In this document: piece by piece, positions 1 through 11,089 of the stretch
Numbering within the stretch: the stretch's first letter is position 1
Layout of the letters: each line of letters opens with the position of its first letter
Assembly (NCBI GenBank): GCA_003550325.1
Contig: QKWP01000434.1
Span: 25,386-89,385, forward strand
Reading direction: 5' to 3'
DNA from: Gigaspora rosea
Taxonomy: Eukaryota > Glomeromycota > Glomeromycetes > Diversisporales > Gigasporaceae
Length of the DNA: 64,000 nt
The notes under the pieces: generated by a model
What the model was told of the DNA's origin: nothing
Databases searched by the model: none
Seen by the model: only the letters and a program-made list of their open reading frames with translations
Program-made: the position numbers and the translations under genes

Positions 1-519
1 CTTTAAACTTATTAATTAAAAAATATACAATAATTTTTGAAAAGTTAAGGCTACTAAAGGGCATCTATAAATAACATTATACAAGAGGATTAGACGAATG
101 ATACCGTTTTTTCTAATAAGAAGAGGGATCAAAGAAATATAATGCAATTTTTTAGAAAAAATTGTCTAAAACTGATCCAGTAGTCCAAATTTAATAAATT
201 TGGTACAATTTAATTTATCTCAGTGAAGAAGTTGAATAGTACCAATTTTATTTCATTTGGATCACTAGATCAAAAGTTATTAGCCAAATACTATTGGTCA
301 TATTTTTTCTTATAAAATTACTATATAACTAATAGTTTTTTGTGAATATCTTGCGATTCAGTGATCCAATGATATGATTTTGGTATCATTGGATCTGACT
401 CACTGAGATGAATCAAATGGTACCTAAATCATCTAAATCGGATCACTTTGTTACAAGAAATTCAAGTTTTTGTAAAATTTTATATATAAATATACAGATT
501 TTGAATTTTTTTTTATATA
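1..519. other. AT-rich stretch with imperfect inverted repeat
   Basis: No gene is visible. Sequence near 193-290 (GGTAC, then ATTTATCTCAGTGA, later GGATCACTAGATC) recurs inverted near 350-445 (TCACTGAGATGAATC, GGTACC, GGATCACT), so this part can fold on itself. It is probably an old transposon remnant. No target duplication was found, so no family is assigned. Confidence 0.4.
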
Positions 520-527
520 GTCTAGAG

Positions 528-1689
528 AGAACCTCAGATATCTCTCATATAGGTCAAAACTGATCTGCATGAATTTAGACATTTTTGCTACCTCTAAAAT
601 CAAGTAAATTTGCTAAAAGTTGGATTATTACATATAAATTTTATAGTAATTTGCTAAAACTAAATTATAACATCTAGCATGAAGTAAATAAATATAGTGC
701 AAATTTTTAAAACTATAATAGCTATTAAAACCCACTTTTGTATATATAAATATGTAAATTTGCTTTTGAATATATAAAACCTCTTTTGAATATATAAAAT
801 ATATAAAACCCGCTTTTAAAATGTAAAACCCGCTTTTGAATATATAAAATTCAAAATGAAATCTTAACTTTGAACAAAGATATCTTAGCAACTACTTAAT
901 CAAATTCGATAAAAATTTTTTATTTGAATTTTATGGATCCATAGAATTCAAATAAAAAATTTTTATTGAATTTGATCAGGTGATTGCTAAGATATCTTCG
1001 CTCAAAGTTTTAAAAAAATCAAACCATCTATTAAAATACAAGCTGCGCCAAATTTTTCTAAAACTTTGGCCGAAAGTATTTTAGCAACCACCTGATCAAA
1101 TTTGATGAAATAAAATTTTTTTATCTGAATTCTATGGATCCATAGAATTTAAATAAAAAAAATTTTCATTGAATTTGATTAGGTGGTTGCTAAGACCTTC
1201 GCTCAAATTTTAGAAAAAATCAAAACTTCTATCAAAAACAAGCTGCACCAAATTTTTCTAAAACTTTGAGCAAAGATATTTTAGCAACCACCTGATTAAA
1301 TTTGATGAAAATTTTTTTATTTGAATTTTATGAATCCATAGAATTCAAATAAAAAAATTTTCATCGAATTTGATCAAGTGGTTGCAAAGATATCTTTGAT
1401 CAAAGTTTTAGAGAATTTCAAAATATACATTATATAACAGATACGTTTAAATTTGTTAACAAAACTTTGATCAAGGATATCTCTGCAACCACCTAATCAA
1501 ATTCGATAAAAATTTTTTATTTTAATTTTATGGATCCATAAAATTCAAATAAAAAAAATTTTCATCGAATTTGATCAGGTAGTTGCAGAGATATCTTTGA
1601 TCAAAGTTTTAGAAAATTTCAAAATATGTATCACATGACAGATACATTTAAATTTTTGACAAAACTTTGATCAAGGATATTTCTGCAAC
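528..1689 (-). mobile_element. AGGACCC-type hAT-like element, first half (split by a later hAT)
   Basis: The sequence is the reverse complement of the right part of the elements at 25219-29009 and 33418-35440. Its end, AGAACCTCAGATATCTCTC, matches their AGGGCCCCGGACATCTCTC terminus with only G-to-A and C-to-T type changes. From about 885 it turns into the palindromic 200-bp array. It stops at 1689, where another element has inserted, and the array resumes at 3855. No transposase is present, so this is a non-autonomous copy in inverted orientation. The far end is lost near 4440. Confidence 0.75.
885..1689. repeat. Tandem array of ~200-bp palindromic units (about 4 copies)
   Basis: The landmark GCAACCACCTGAT recurs near 1084, 1284 and 1485, a period of about 200 bp. 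Each unit has one dyad centred on CTATGGATCCATAG, flanked by GAATTC and ATTTGATCAGGTGGTTGC arms. A second, looser dyad lies between TTTGATCAAAGTTTT and AAAACTTTGATCAAGG. The same array occurs at 3855-4390, 27270-28690 and 34780-35265. Confidence 0.9.
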
Positions 1690-3854
1690 TAGTGTTCCAA
1701 GTTGATTAAAATTTTATCAATCAGTTAGTTGCCAACTATAGTTGCAATTAACCAGTTATGTATATCATGTGACCAATTTAATCGATTAGTTGGTTAGTTG
1801 GTTAGTTAGTTAGTTGGTTAGTTGCTAAGTTGTATAACACAAAATATGAATGCATAATATTTTGGTACCTTATATTCACCGCCAATTCTATGTAAAGCTG
1901 CAGACATTTCTTAGACGTAAAGACTGTGCTACCTTTAGGCCAAGTTGCCGTTATACCGCATATAATAATAAAGTAGTAAACCATAAGTTCATAATAGTAT
2001 AATTAGTATTAGTCACCCAATTTGTCACATCTAAAATTTTATTATAAATTATATTTTTTAAAAGAAGTACATTATGTTTCCTGGGACAAAAATTATTGCT
2101 GAAATTTCTACAGCTATATGGTATTAAAAACATAAGAAATGAACTTCTTATAAAATACCATACTATTGAATATGTCCTATTATAGAAAAAGTAAAAAATG
2201 GATCGTAGACTTGGTGGCAGGAACACGTAAAAATTCTTTTGATTTAAAGCAAAAATTTCGATTAATTTATGCAAAAATTTTGATAAATTTCAATTGGTTT
2301 AATCAGAATTTCTAAAAATTTTGATAAATTTCGAGCCAACATAAAAAAATTTTTTTAATGCTGATCTCGTCAAATAATTCTTAGGTATTTGTTTTTCAAA
2401 AAATTATTTCCAATTCACGTGACCACTATCGTGGTTAAATTAGGTATTGGCGTGAACAGTTTGACTAGTAAAAGGTGTCGAATACACTATTAAAAGAGTA
2501 AGTATTTTTTTATTTAGGTTCAATCGATTATTTATTCAAAGAACCACTAATCTTTATCAATTTGCTTTGCTATATTTTGACTCCATACCATTATATCATA
2601 AATTAATCATACCACTATTGACTACTTTTGACTCTTAAATTTACTTGACTCTTACATAATTAATTAATTTTTGCTGGCCCAATCATGGTTACAGGATACA
2701 ATTGGTCGCTTTTTCTTTATAAAAGCTAAGTATTCCATATACATGTTTTTTTTTATCATTCTATACCCTAACACATTTCTTTCCTTATGCTTGTAGACGT
2801 CCAAATCAATACACCTTACCAAGTATATCGCATACCTGTTTCACCATGATATCACTGATAAGCAGTATACCTGATAAAAGAAAGAATACCCAGCAATTAG
2901 CATCAGTGAATAAGAATATTTAGGAATTGATTGATATATGAAAAGACTAGTTATCTCAATTCATCAGTATCACATAAAGAACCAAAACACTGAAGGTTCA
3001 GACAAATCTTTCATGCATCCACCAATTTGGAGTTTTAGGTATTGTTATATAGTGTATTGTAGTCATCACTTGAACACATTTGTACTATATTTTTATATGA
3101 CCTTTTTTTGAGATTTGCAACAGTTAAACAAATAATAAATAAAAACGAAATTAAGTAGTATTTTTATTTAAAGCAGCGGGATAGGTAGTACTGATATATT
3201 GATATGTGAATGATCAATAATCGCTAACAAACTTTAATAAACCAGTTGACTTGTACTTGGATTTTGAACGAAGTTCATTTCAAAGTTTTTGCTATTACAG
3301 ATCCATATTAAAACTACTATTAGAATACACTTCAGAACTTATAGCTATGTTTTTTCTTAGTTGGCCATTGCAGTTATCATAGAACGGTAAATAATAAGGA
3401 GACATTTCTTGTGTACGATAGCAAAAATTTAGCCTTCTGACAAATCATGTGAATATTATTTATACAGCATATGGTACTACTTATGGTATTTATACGGCAT
3501 ATGGCATTTATACTACTTACAGAATTTATATGGCATGCGGCACTTCTACTTATACAGCAAATGTGCCGTATCGCCGTAAATTTTTTTCTGCCTTCAAGGT
3601 TTTAAATGTCGGCATGACGATAGCTTTGCCAATTTACCTATTATATACAGTACTAATACAGTAATTGCAATTACATTTATAGATTTATAGCACTAGTTGT
3701 TTAGTTGATTAATATAGGCAATCAATTAGTTGGCAACTAGTTGACAACTAATGATTAATCATAATTGAACTAGTTGATAATAAACCGGTTAGTTAATCGG
3801 TTAGTTGAAAAGTTAACAACTATTCAATTTTTCAACTAACGATTTGGAATACTA
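1690..3854. mobile_element. hAT-like element, 2.17 kb, inserted into the palindromic array
   Basis: The ends are TAGTGTTCCAAG (left) and, reverse complemented, TAGTATTCCAAATC (right). Both sides carry the 8-bp duplication TCTGCAAC (1682-1689 and 3855-3862), as hAT elements make. Removing the element rejoins two pieces of the palindromic array in the right phase, which independently confirms the boundaries. Both sub-terminal regions are rich in GTTAGTTG-type repeats (1720-1830 and 3690-3835), typical of hAT transposase binding regions. I see no transposase reading frame, so it is non-autonomous or gutted. A fragment like its left end lies at 19575-19680. Confidence 0.88.
3455..3590. repeat. 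Degenerate minisatellite (TATACRGCATATGG-like)
   Basis: Short units built on 'tatacggcatatggcattta' repeat irregularly inside the hAT-like element. They leave a Tyr/Thr-rich open frame that is an artefact of the repeat, not a gene. Confidence 0.6.
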
Positions 3855-4440
3855 TCTGCAACTACTTGATCAAATTTGATGAAAAAAATTTTTTATTTGA
3901 ATTTTATGGTTCATAGAATAAGTAAAAAAATTTTTATCAAATTTGATCAAGTGGTTGCAGAGATATTCTTGATCAAAGTTTTGGCAAAAATTTAAACGTA
4001 TCTGTCATATGGTACATGGTTTGAAATTCTCTAAAACTTTGATCAAAGATATCTTTGCAACCACTTGATCAAATTCGATGAAAATTTTTTTATTTGAATT
4101 CTATGGATCCATAGAATTAAAATAAAACCATTTTCATCAAATTTGATCAGGTAGTTGTAGAGATATCTTTGATCAAAGTTTTAGAGAATTTCAAAACACG
4201 TATCATATGACAGATATGTTTAAATTTTTAACAAAACTTTGATCAAGGATATCTCTACAACCACTTGATCAAATTTGATGAAAATTTTTTTATTTGAATT
4301 CTATGGATCCATAAAATTTAAATAAAAAAATTTTTATCGAATTTGGTCAAGAACTTGTAGAGATTTCTTTAATGAAATATTCGTCTATTTCCAAAAAGTA
4401 TATTATAAAGAAGCTGTGCCAAATAAAAAAAAGCTATTAT
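3855..4440 (-). mobile_element. AGGACCC-type element, second half
   Basis: This continues the element begun at 528 after the nested hAT. It holds about 2.7 further palindromic units and then the inverted form of the segment seen at 27190-27270 (AAAGAAGCTG, GCCAAATAAA, GCTATTAT). Similarity ends near 4440, so the left half of the parent element is missing. Confidence 0.7.
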
Positions 4441-5890
4441 TTTTTTATCGGTCGTAATAAAAAAAAATTGGCCGAGGAGTTTGCTACGGAAACATTTTTG
4501 GAAGCCCACCGACGAATTAGAGGAAATAATTGCTAACAACCCCTTTTTTTTTTAAAAAATGGGGTCGTGCCTCAAAGACTTTATTATTAAGTATATGTTT
4601 GTATATATTATGTGATACAATCAGTGTTTAAAATTTAAAAAAAATTTTACTTGTACAAATTAACAACTTTGTGTAACAAAAATAAGTTTATTATGAAAAT
4701 TTAAAAAAATTTACATGCACAAACCTATTTTTTCAAATTTTTTCTTGCACATTAAAATATTTACTTGCACTGTGCATGCATGTGCAAGCCAATTTTAAAC
4801 CCTGGATACAATATTATACATATTAAGTATAAGAGATTTAGACATTCTTGACTATCCATGATCTAAACCTACTAGAGCTTTCCATACCCATTTTCTGTAT
4901 AACCTGGATTTTTGAACTACTCCCTATTGTCATTCCGCTACTTAGGAAGCTGTCGTAAATTAGATGATTTCTATCTCTTAAGGGCCTACCCTCACACACC
5001 CACATCTGACACCTTATTAGCCAATCAAATTTCACAAAAAATTTATATATTAATTAATAAAAAACTTTGATATTATGTAACTTTTGATCTACTAAACTAT
5101 TTTAGATGATTTAACTACCAAAATAATCCTCTTAAAGAGAGGATTCTAACAAGCCTAAAACTATTAAACTCCAATTACTAGATCATAAAATCAATCTAGA
5201 TTTATATAATACTAGGAACTGGAAACCGGTGTGAGTCTGGAGCGTTAAAATCTATAATTTATATTATAAAATTAAAAATAAAAATATAAATAATATGTAG
5301 TAATTTTTAAAATTAGATTTTAAAGTTTTTTGCAAATATTTTGCCAAATATAATATAATAATTTTTAAAATTATAACTATTTACTTGGTAAAAAAACAAA
5401 AAAAAACAATAAACAAAAAATAATAAATAATTTATTTTTTTTTTTTTTTTTTTGTAAGCGAGATTTTGTCGCAGTTTATTTATTATTATTAATATAGTTT
5501 AATACTATACATAGTATATGTTATATATTAAATTTTACAAAACTGAGACTTAGACTACTGTACCTATGATCCATACTTAGCTAAGAGCAGCAATTGCTGC
5601 CACTTAGACTTACGAAAGAAAAAATAGATATTATTATGACAGGCCTATCGCCTGCCCTTAGCTAAAGAGAATCAAAGACCAAGCTTATGCTGTGAAACTT
5701 TCTATGTCTATATTACGAAAAGCTATTTTATACTATTTTATCGAAAGAAAACACAAAGAGAAAAATATTTTAGATTGGGATGTTTTAGTATTCGTAGGTA
5801 AGTTAAAAGGGGTATATAGATTATGGGGTTTAAAGATCGTAGGTAAGTTGGATGAGAATATAGAGTATACTAGTAGAATATATTGAAGTG
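4441..5890. other. Intergenic, no recognised gene
   Basis: AT-rich sequence with short open frames that resemble nothing I know. It contains the dispersed repeat at 5085-5200, a poly-A/poly-T stretch near 5395-5455, and a short duplicated phrase (CGTAGGTAAGTT) near 5795 and 5840. Confidence 0.5.
5085..5200. repeat. Dispersed repeat with CCTCTTAAAGAGAGG hairpin
   Basis: About 100 bp (CTACTAAACTATTTTAGATG, then ACTACCAAAATAAT and a short palindrome) recur inverted at about 10028-10125 and direct at about 61328-61425. Three diverged copies in one window indicate an old high-copy element. The copies differ inside the hairpin (AAAGAGAGGATT against CAATGAGACGATT) but keep its ability to pair. Confidence 0.75.
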
Positions 5891-6507
5891 TTCCGATGTA
5901 TAGTCGGGATAGATGGACATGTTTCGGTTATAGTTAGATTGTATAGTAGTTGGTCGGATTAATCACGTGTTGTTTTGATGGTTTGTTGTGAGGGTCGATT
6001 TGGTAGCGTGTGTTTATTAGTTTGTTGTGGAAGTCGATTAGGTGATGTGTGTTGTTGTTGTTGTATTGATATTGTAGATCATTCCATTTTTGTAGATGAT
6101 GATGTAATAGTTTGATTTGATGGAAATGAGCCAGAACTAGTGATGCCACCGAAATTGATTTTTGAAAAAGACCTATTTCGTCTTCATTAGAGGAAATTAA
6201 AATTTTTTATAAGGAAGAGCAAATAAAATTTATATAGATATGTTCCTTATAATTTCGTCTATTCAAAAAAAGTATCAAATAATTTCATCTTTCAAGTAAA
6301 ATAAATCAAAAACAATTTCGTCTTCAAATTTTAATTTCGGGTTTTAGAACCCGAAATGCTTTCGTCCTCATATATAGTCAGAACGCCCACTTTTGCGTGA
6401 ATTTTTGTAATATTTTGTAGAGGTGTAGTGATGTCCAATATTTGGGTTGTGTTGAGTGTAAAATAAAGTGTTATTGTGTGTATGGTCGTAACTCTAATGA
6501 TAGAGTA
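5891..6507. other. Intergenic with GT-rich tract and TTTCGTC repeats
   Basis: 5930-6130 is GT-rich on the + strand. 6160-6380 repeats ATTTCGTCTT-like words and contains the palindrome ATTTCGGGTTTTAGAACCCG (about 6338-6360). No gene or clean element ends were found. Confidence 0.4.
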
Positions 6508-7151
6508 TCCCTTAGATTGTAGTAGAACACAGGCAAATTTGCCTGCGTTTTTGCACTTTTTTAGCTCTGATTTACTTTTTTAAAATACTAAAATAATTAA
6601 ATAAAACTTTGTACAATTATATTTGAAAATAAGGATTACTTTTTTGCAAAATTAGTTTTTATATTATAAGAAAATAAATTATAGTTACATATAAGCTGAA
6701 AATAGATAATTTTAAGAAAAAATTTTTTTAAAAAATTTTATTACAATTTTTCTGCGATCTTATTTAGTTTTAGTTTTAGAACTATAGTTCTTAAGACAAT
6801 ATTGTAGTTTATATAAAGGATGACAACTTTCATTATTGCAACTTTAATGATTTACTTGTAAAAATTAAGACTTGTATTAGAAGTAAAGATTTTTTTTATA
6901 GACGGGAACATATAAAATTTGAAAAAATCTAAAGAAAAATTTTAATAGTAAAAATGCCAATACAAGAACTTTAAACATTTATTATATTAAAGTTTTCTAA
7001 TGATTTTAAAAAAATTTTATAACAAAGTTACTAAAACAAAACTTAAAGAATATTTTTTACTTAGAAAAGATATGGCTAAAATCAATATTTAAAATTTTAT
7101 TAAAAATTTTAAAATACGCAGGCAAATTTGCCTGTGTTACAATCTAAGGGA
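6508..7151. mobile_element. Mariner-type MITE, 644 bp
   Basis: The ends TCCCTTAGATTGTA are inverted copies of each other. Each is followed by the internal palindrome AGGCAAATTTGCCT. The element is flanked by TA on both sides (6506-6507 and 7152-7153). There is no coding sequence. Related copies are 25810-26516 and truncated ends at 48007-48230. Confidence 0.85.
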
Positions 7152-8129
7152 TAGTATAATATAATTGTGTGATTGTAAAATAAAGTGTACTCATGGAGCG
7201 AGATTTGAGTAAAATTGGCTGACTGACTAGTTTCTTTGCCGAAGACAAAATCACAAGTGCAAACTTAAAAATTTAGCAGATTTTTTAGACTAAGTAGGAG
7301 TGAGTAACTAGTGTATAAGGAATGGCGGTAGTTGGGAAACGTTCGTGTACAGTATAACTGTGTATTTTTCTTATTTAAGCCGCTGAAAAATGGGTTCGAG
7401 TAAAAAACATAATAAAATGGAGATCAGCAGAAAGAGTTTTTATAAAATTAAAAATTCAAAAAAGCAAGTTTTTTTATTCACTTTTTTTTATTTGTTTTAT
7501 TTTTTTATTTTTTATTTTTTTTTTATATTTTTATAATGTATATATATTTTTATTTATTTTTTTATAATGAATTTATTTTTTTTTATTTTAAAATAATTTA
7601 TTTTTTTATTTTTTTTTATAACGAATTTATTTATTTTTTTATTTATTTTTTATTTTTTTTATTTTTATTTTTTTTTTTTATTTTTTTTTTATTTTTTTTA
7701 TAACGAATTTACTTTTTTTATTTTTTTTATAAACGAATTTATTTTTTTTTATTTTTTATTATTTTTTTTTATTTTTTATTATTTTTTTTTATTATTTTTT
7801 TTATAATAACGAACTTATTTTATTTTTTATTTATTTTTTAATTTTTTTTTTATTATTTTTTTTATAATAACGAACTTATTTTATTTTTTATTTTTTTTTT
7901 TTATTTTAAATATTTTTATTTTTTTAATTTAAATTTTTTTTGACTTTTTTTAGGTGATAATCCAGTTACACAAGATCATGATCTAAATAGATCATTAAAA
8001 ACTTAACAATCTATTTTAGATAACCATATTATAAGTTTTTAAAGATAAGTAATTTTTTTATTTTTTTTCTTGTTTTTTTTTGTTACTATAGCTTTGTTAC
8101 AACTTATACTAATACATTTTTTGTTCTTT
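7152..8129. other. Intergenic, dominated by poly-T low complexity (7440-7960)
   Basis: From 7440 to 7960 the + strand is almost entirely T and A, with short inserts such as ATAACGAATTTA repeated at irregular spacing, so it is a degenerate simple-sequence tract. Nothing gene-like is seen on either side of it. Confidence 0.7.
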
Positions 8130-8255
8130 TATAGTGGTTTTGTTGGTTTTTGCGATTCTTTAGCATTCTTGGTGATTTGGCGACATTTCATAGTAATTCG
8201 ACGTCGTTCTTGTGGCATTTTTACGATGAAGTGATGCGGTAATTTGACGGCGACC
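8130..8255. repeat. Degenerate ~25-bp minisatellite, inverted relative to 9370-9460 and 13632-13762
   Basis: Words such as GACGTCGTTCTTGTGGCA and GATGAAGTGATGCGGTAA are variants of the 25-bp unit seen at 13632-13762 on the opposite strand. A similar inverted stretch lies at 9370-9460, so the TPR fragments between are bracketed by these repeats. Confidence 0.5.
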
Positions 8256-8369
8256 AGGTTTTGTTTTTTTTAAAAAAAAATTATTTAGAGGGAATATAAA
8301 AATTATTAATTACATTGTTAAAATATATAGAGTATTAAAAATAAAGTGGTTATTTTTAGACCATACGTT

Positions 8370-8640
8370 ATATAATAGGCTTCTTGATATCTTCGTGCAA
8401 ATTTGTTATTTTGTTCAATAACAAGCAAGTTTGTTAAATCGATAATTGCTTCCCTATATTGTCCCGCTAGATAATAGGCTTCTCCTCGATATCTTAGTGC
8501 AAATTTTCTTTGGAAGTAATTTTGTTAGATCAATAATATCTTCCCATGATAAAATTAAATTTTACTCAAAATTTAAGAGATGGATCTTGTTTGATTTTCA
8601 GCGAATTGTCTAAATCTTCAAGTGTATACATATTCTCCGC
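8370..8640 (-). pseudogene. TPR-repeat protein remnant
   Basis: The minus strand reads FALRYRGEAYYLAGQYREAI, then IDLTNLLVIEQNNKFARRY and EAYYI (about 8500 down to 8370). Upstream lie DIIDLTKLLP (about 8545-8515) and LEDLDNSLKIKQDPSLKF (about 8620-8570) in other frames. These match the helix-A/helix-B signature of tetratricopeptide repeats common in Rhizophagus TPR and kinase-TPR proteins, where TPRs mediate protein-protein contacts. The frame shifts between repeats and within the last one, so this is a broken fragment. No start codon or kinase domain is visible. The match to the TPR consensus is strong; the parent gene is unknown. Confidence 0.75.
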
Positions 8641-8822
8641 ATTATTGTATATATTAAATCATCGTTTCATATTTTTTTCGATACAGATTTTAATATCGTT
8701 TTATGCTTAAATGCCTAATATTTAATTCAGATAATTACGTTATCTGTTATAAAAATAAGCAAAATATTATAAAAATCTTCGAAAAGATTAAAAAAATCTT
8801 TCGAAAAAATGAAAAAAAAACA

Positions 8823-9302
8823 GTATCTATCCACTTACCATTTCATATCAACAACGTCAAATTAAACAAATAAATAATCTTTTAAAAACACTTACGAATG
8901 AATACTCAACTAGCACGAATAAGGCTATTACAGGACCCCAAAGAACTCTGATACAACTTAGATCTGAGTTTGTATAATTTTAGCAGTATTTTGGCCAAAT
9001 AGATGTATAAAATAGAGCAAAATTTGAAAATTTACTATATAAAAATGCAACGTTTGATGAATTTCTATACAAAATTTTCTTTTTTAGAATTATCTGAGTT
9101 GTATCAGAGTTCTTCGGGTCCTGCTATTACTAATGTCTGGATAAAAAAATTGACGAAATTGTTGGAATTAATACAAGATATAGAACCAGATCGATATCTT
9201 ACTATACGTGAAAGAACAATTAAATCTACCGATTCGTTTCAAGTTCTTTTCAATATATTCAGCAATAGCAGGAATCTGGTCAGGTGTCTTGTTTTAACCT
9301 GA
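8823..9302 (+). pseudogene. Coding fragment interrupted by a MITE (weak TPR-like)
   Basis: Reading 8823-8931 and then 9131-9302 gives one open frame across the insertion site (…STSTNKAIT / NVWIKKLTKLLELIQDIEP…RERT). The 191-bp element at 8932-9122, with its 8-bp target duplication, lies exactly between. A pyrimidine-poor AACAG just upstream could be a splice acceptor. The segment LTKLLELIQDIEPDRYLTIR is reminiscent of a TPR helix pair, but the match is weak. It lies head to head with the minus-strand TPR remnant at 8370-8640. The gene appears inactivated by the insertion, unless the insert is spliced out. Function unknown. Confidence 0.5.
8932..9122. mobile_element. AGGACCC-type hAT-like MITE, 191 bp
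   Basis: The left end AGGACCCCAAAGAACTCTG and the right end (inverted) AGGACCCGAAGAACTCTG pair over about 30 bp. The exact 8-bp duplication GCTATTAC flanks it (8924-8931 and 9123-9130). The inverted copy at 25050-25218 shares its whole interior. It is non-coding and small, so it must be moved in trans. Confidence 0.92.
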
Positions 9303-10134
9303 ATTTAATAAGAAAATAAATACTACTTTTTTTTTAAAAAAAAAAAACAACATAAATTTACCTTTTCCAGGTTGTTTCCTCACCGTTACCACAGCCTGGC
9401 CATCGAATCACGTCGAATCGCCACAAAGAATGCTGCTGCGCTGTCAAGTCACCATAAAAATATAAATGTTTTAATAAGGTTAGGCGCCTTTGCTATTCTT
9501 GCCTAGTTTTTTTTAAAGAGTTATTTAAGTTAGATCTTTTTCTATATGCACTATACGTATGAATATAAGTTTGCTTTTTAACAATAACAAAAAGTTAGTT
9601 ATGTTTAATAAAATGCATAAAAACTTTCGACATTATTATTCGAAAAAAAAACTTACTGAATTTTGAAAGTATTCTTTTCTGTGTATTCTTTTTCATGTGT
9701 ATCGTAATCATAAACAAATTTAGTTGATAATTACAAATTACAATACATATAAATTAGTTACCAGGGTAATTGATTCGAACCAGCCCATGACACAAACGTG
9801 TAAAATCTGTGTTGTTGTTGCACTAAATGTGCAAATATAGGCACGCGGCGTTATATCCAGAAAATGCTACAATTACGTTTTTGATATTTTTACTCAAAAT
9901 GCATCAAAAACGTAATTTCAGTCATCAAAGGGCGTAAAAGTATAAGTCTGTCGCTATGCTCCAGACAATTAAATAATATATTAAAAAATAATATAATATT
10001 TATAGTAATACAAATCTATATTAATATTATGATCTAGTAATTGGATTTTAAGTTTTTAGAATCCTCTCTTTAAGAGGATCATTTTGGTAGTTAAATCATC
10101 TAATTGGTCCAGTATATCAAAAGTTATTTAATAT
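9303..10134. other. Intergenic, nothing recognised
   Basis: It holds the minisatellite-like stretch at 9370-9460, an inverted pair around ATTACGTTTTTGATATTTTT (about 9871-9915), and the second copy of the CCTCTTAAAGAGAGG repeat at about 10028-10125. Confidence 0.5.
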
Positions 10135-10143
10135 TAAATTTAT

Positions 10144-10937
10144 GGGAATAGAAATTTGTTGCACCCGTGACATGTCGCACCCCTGATTCCGACCAATCAA
10201 ATTGCACGATTTTGTAGACAAAAAATTTTAAGTTTTAAAAATTAAAAATTTTACTAGTAAAATGTAAAAATAAATAAGCAATATCAAAACATATAATATA
10301 AAATTTTATTCTGAACAACTTTTTCTAAGTCATAAAGATAGATTGTCTTAGTAAAAAAATACTATTTTATAAGAAAAATCAAAAATTTCGATCATTAGCG
10401 CATATAAAACTTTTTTTTTTACTAATATAATCTATATTTACGTTCAAGTATTACATGTAAAATTTTACACTAAACAACTTCTTTCTAAGTTAAAAAGTAG
10501 ATTGGTTTAGTAAAAAAAAAGTTTTATATGTGCTAACTTTGGGAAATTTTGATTTTTCTTATAAAACGTTTTTTTTACTAAGATAACCTATCTTTACGAC
10601 TTAGAAAAAGTTGTTCAGAATAAAATTTTACATTATATAAGGGCATTGTCATTAATCACCTGATTATTTTTTATCAGAGGCCTACCCCCTCCCTCTTCTT
10701 TAATATATAAATAGTCAGGTTCTTATATATAATTTTAACTTTTTTTACCCCCCTCCCCCCCTAAAAAATCACCTGATTTTTGTTACTCCCCTAACATACT
10801 ATTTTATATATATTTTACATTTTATTAAATAAAATTTTAAATTTTTAAAAAATAAAATTTTTTGCCTATAAAATCGTGCAATTTGATTGGTCGAAGCAGG
10901 GCGTGACATGTCGCAGGTGCGACAAATTTATTTTCCC
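10144..10937. mobile_element. MULE-like foldback element, 794 bp
   Basis: Long terminal inverted repeats of about 100 bp begin GGGAATAGAAATTTG (left) and, inverted, GGGAAAATAAATTTG (right). They share GACATGTC and CCAATCAAATTGCACGA. The 9-bp duplication TAAATTTAT flanks it exactly (10135-10143 and 10938-10946). The interior is also a hairpin around GAACAACTTTTTCTAAGT. The Harbinger-like MITE at 10641-10791 is nested inside. Long TIRs plus a 9-bp TSD point to the Mutator superfamily. Confidence 0.85.
10641..10791. mobile_element. PIF/Harbinger-like MITE, 151 bp
   Basis: The ends are GGGCATTGTCATTAATCACC and, inverted, GGGGAGTAACAAAAATCAGG. TAA flanks it on both sides (10638-10640 and 10792-10794). 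A near-identical copy is at 59388-59539. The 3-bp TWA target duplication is the PIF/Harbinger hallmark. Confidence 0.85.
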
Positions 10938-11089
10938 TAAATTTATATATAAATTTATAATTTTATTTAAAAATTTTTTATAATTTTTGCCGGAATCTGA
11001 TAATTCCGGCCAGAATTACACCTAATTCATTGGCTAACTCACCTACTCACCAAAAAATCACCTGATTTCTGTCAGCTCCCTCACTATAT

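Noticed and set aside
628..891. 87-codon frame on the - strand
   Set aside because: AT-rich repeat inside the AGGACCC element; the residues (Tyr/Ile/Phe/Lys) reflect base composition only.
3449..3664. Tyr/Thr-rich open frame
   Set aside because: Follows a degenerate minisatellite inside a transposon.
9760..9850. tRNA-like B box (GGTTCGAATC on the - strand)
   Set aside because: No A box at the right distance and no cloverleaf could be drawn; probably chance or an old SINE scrap.
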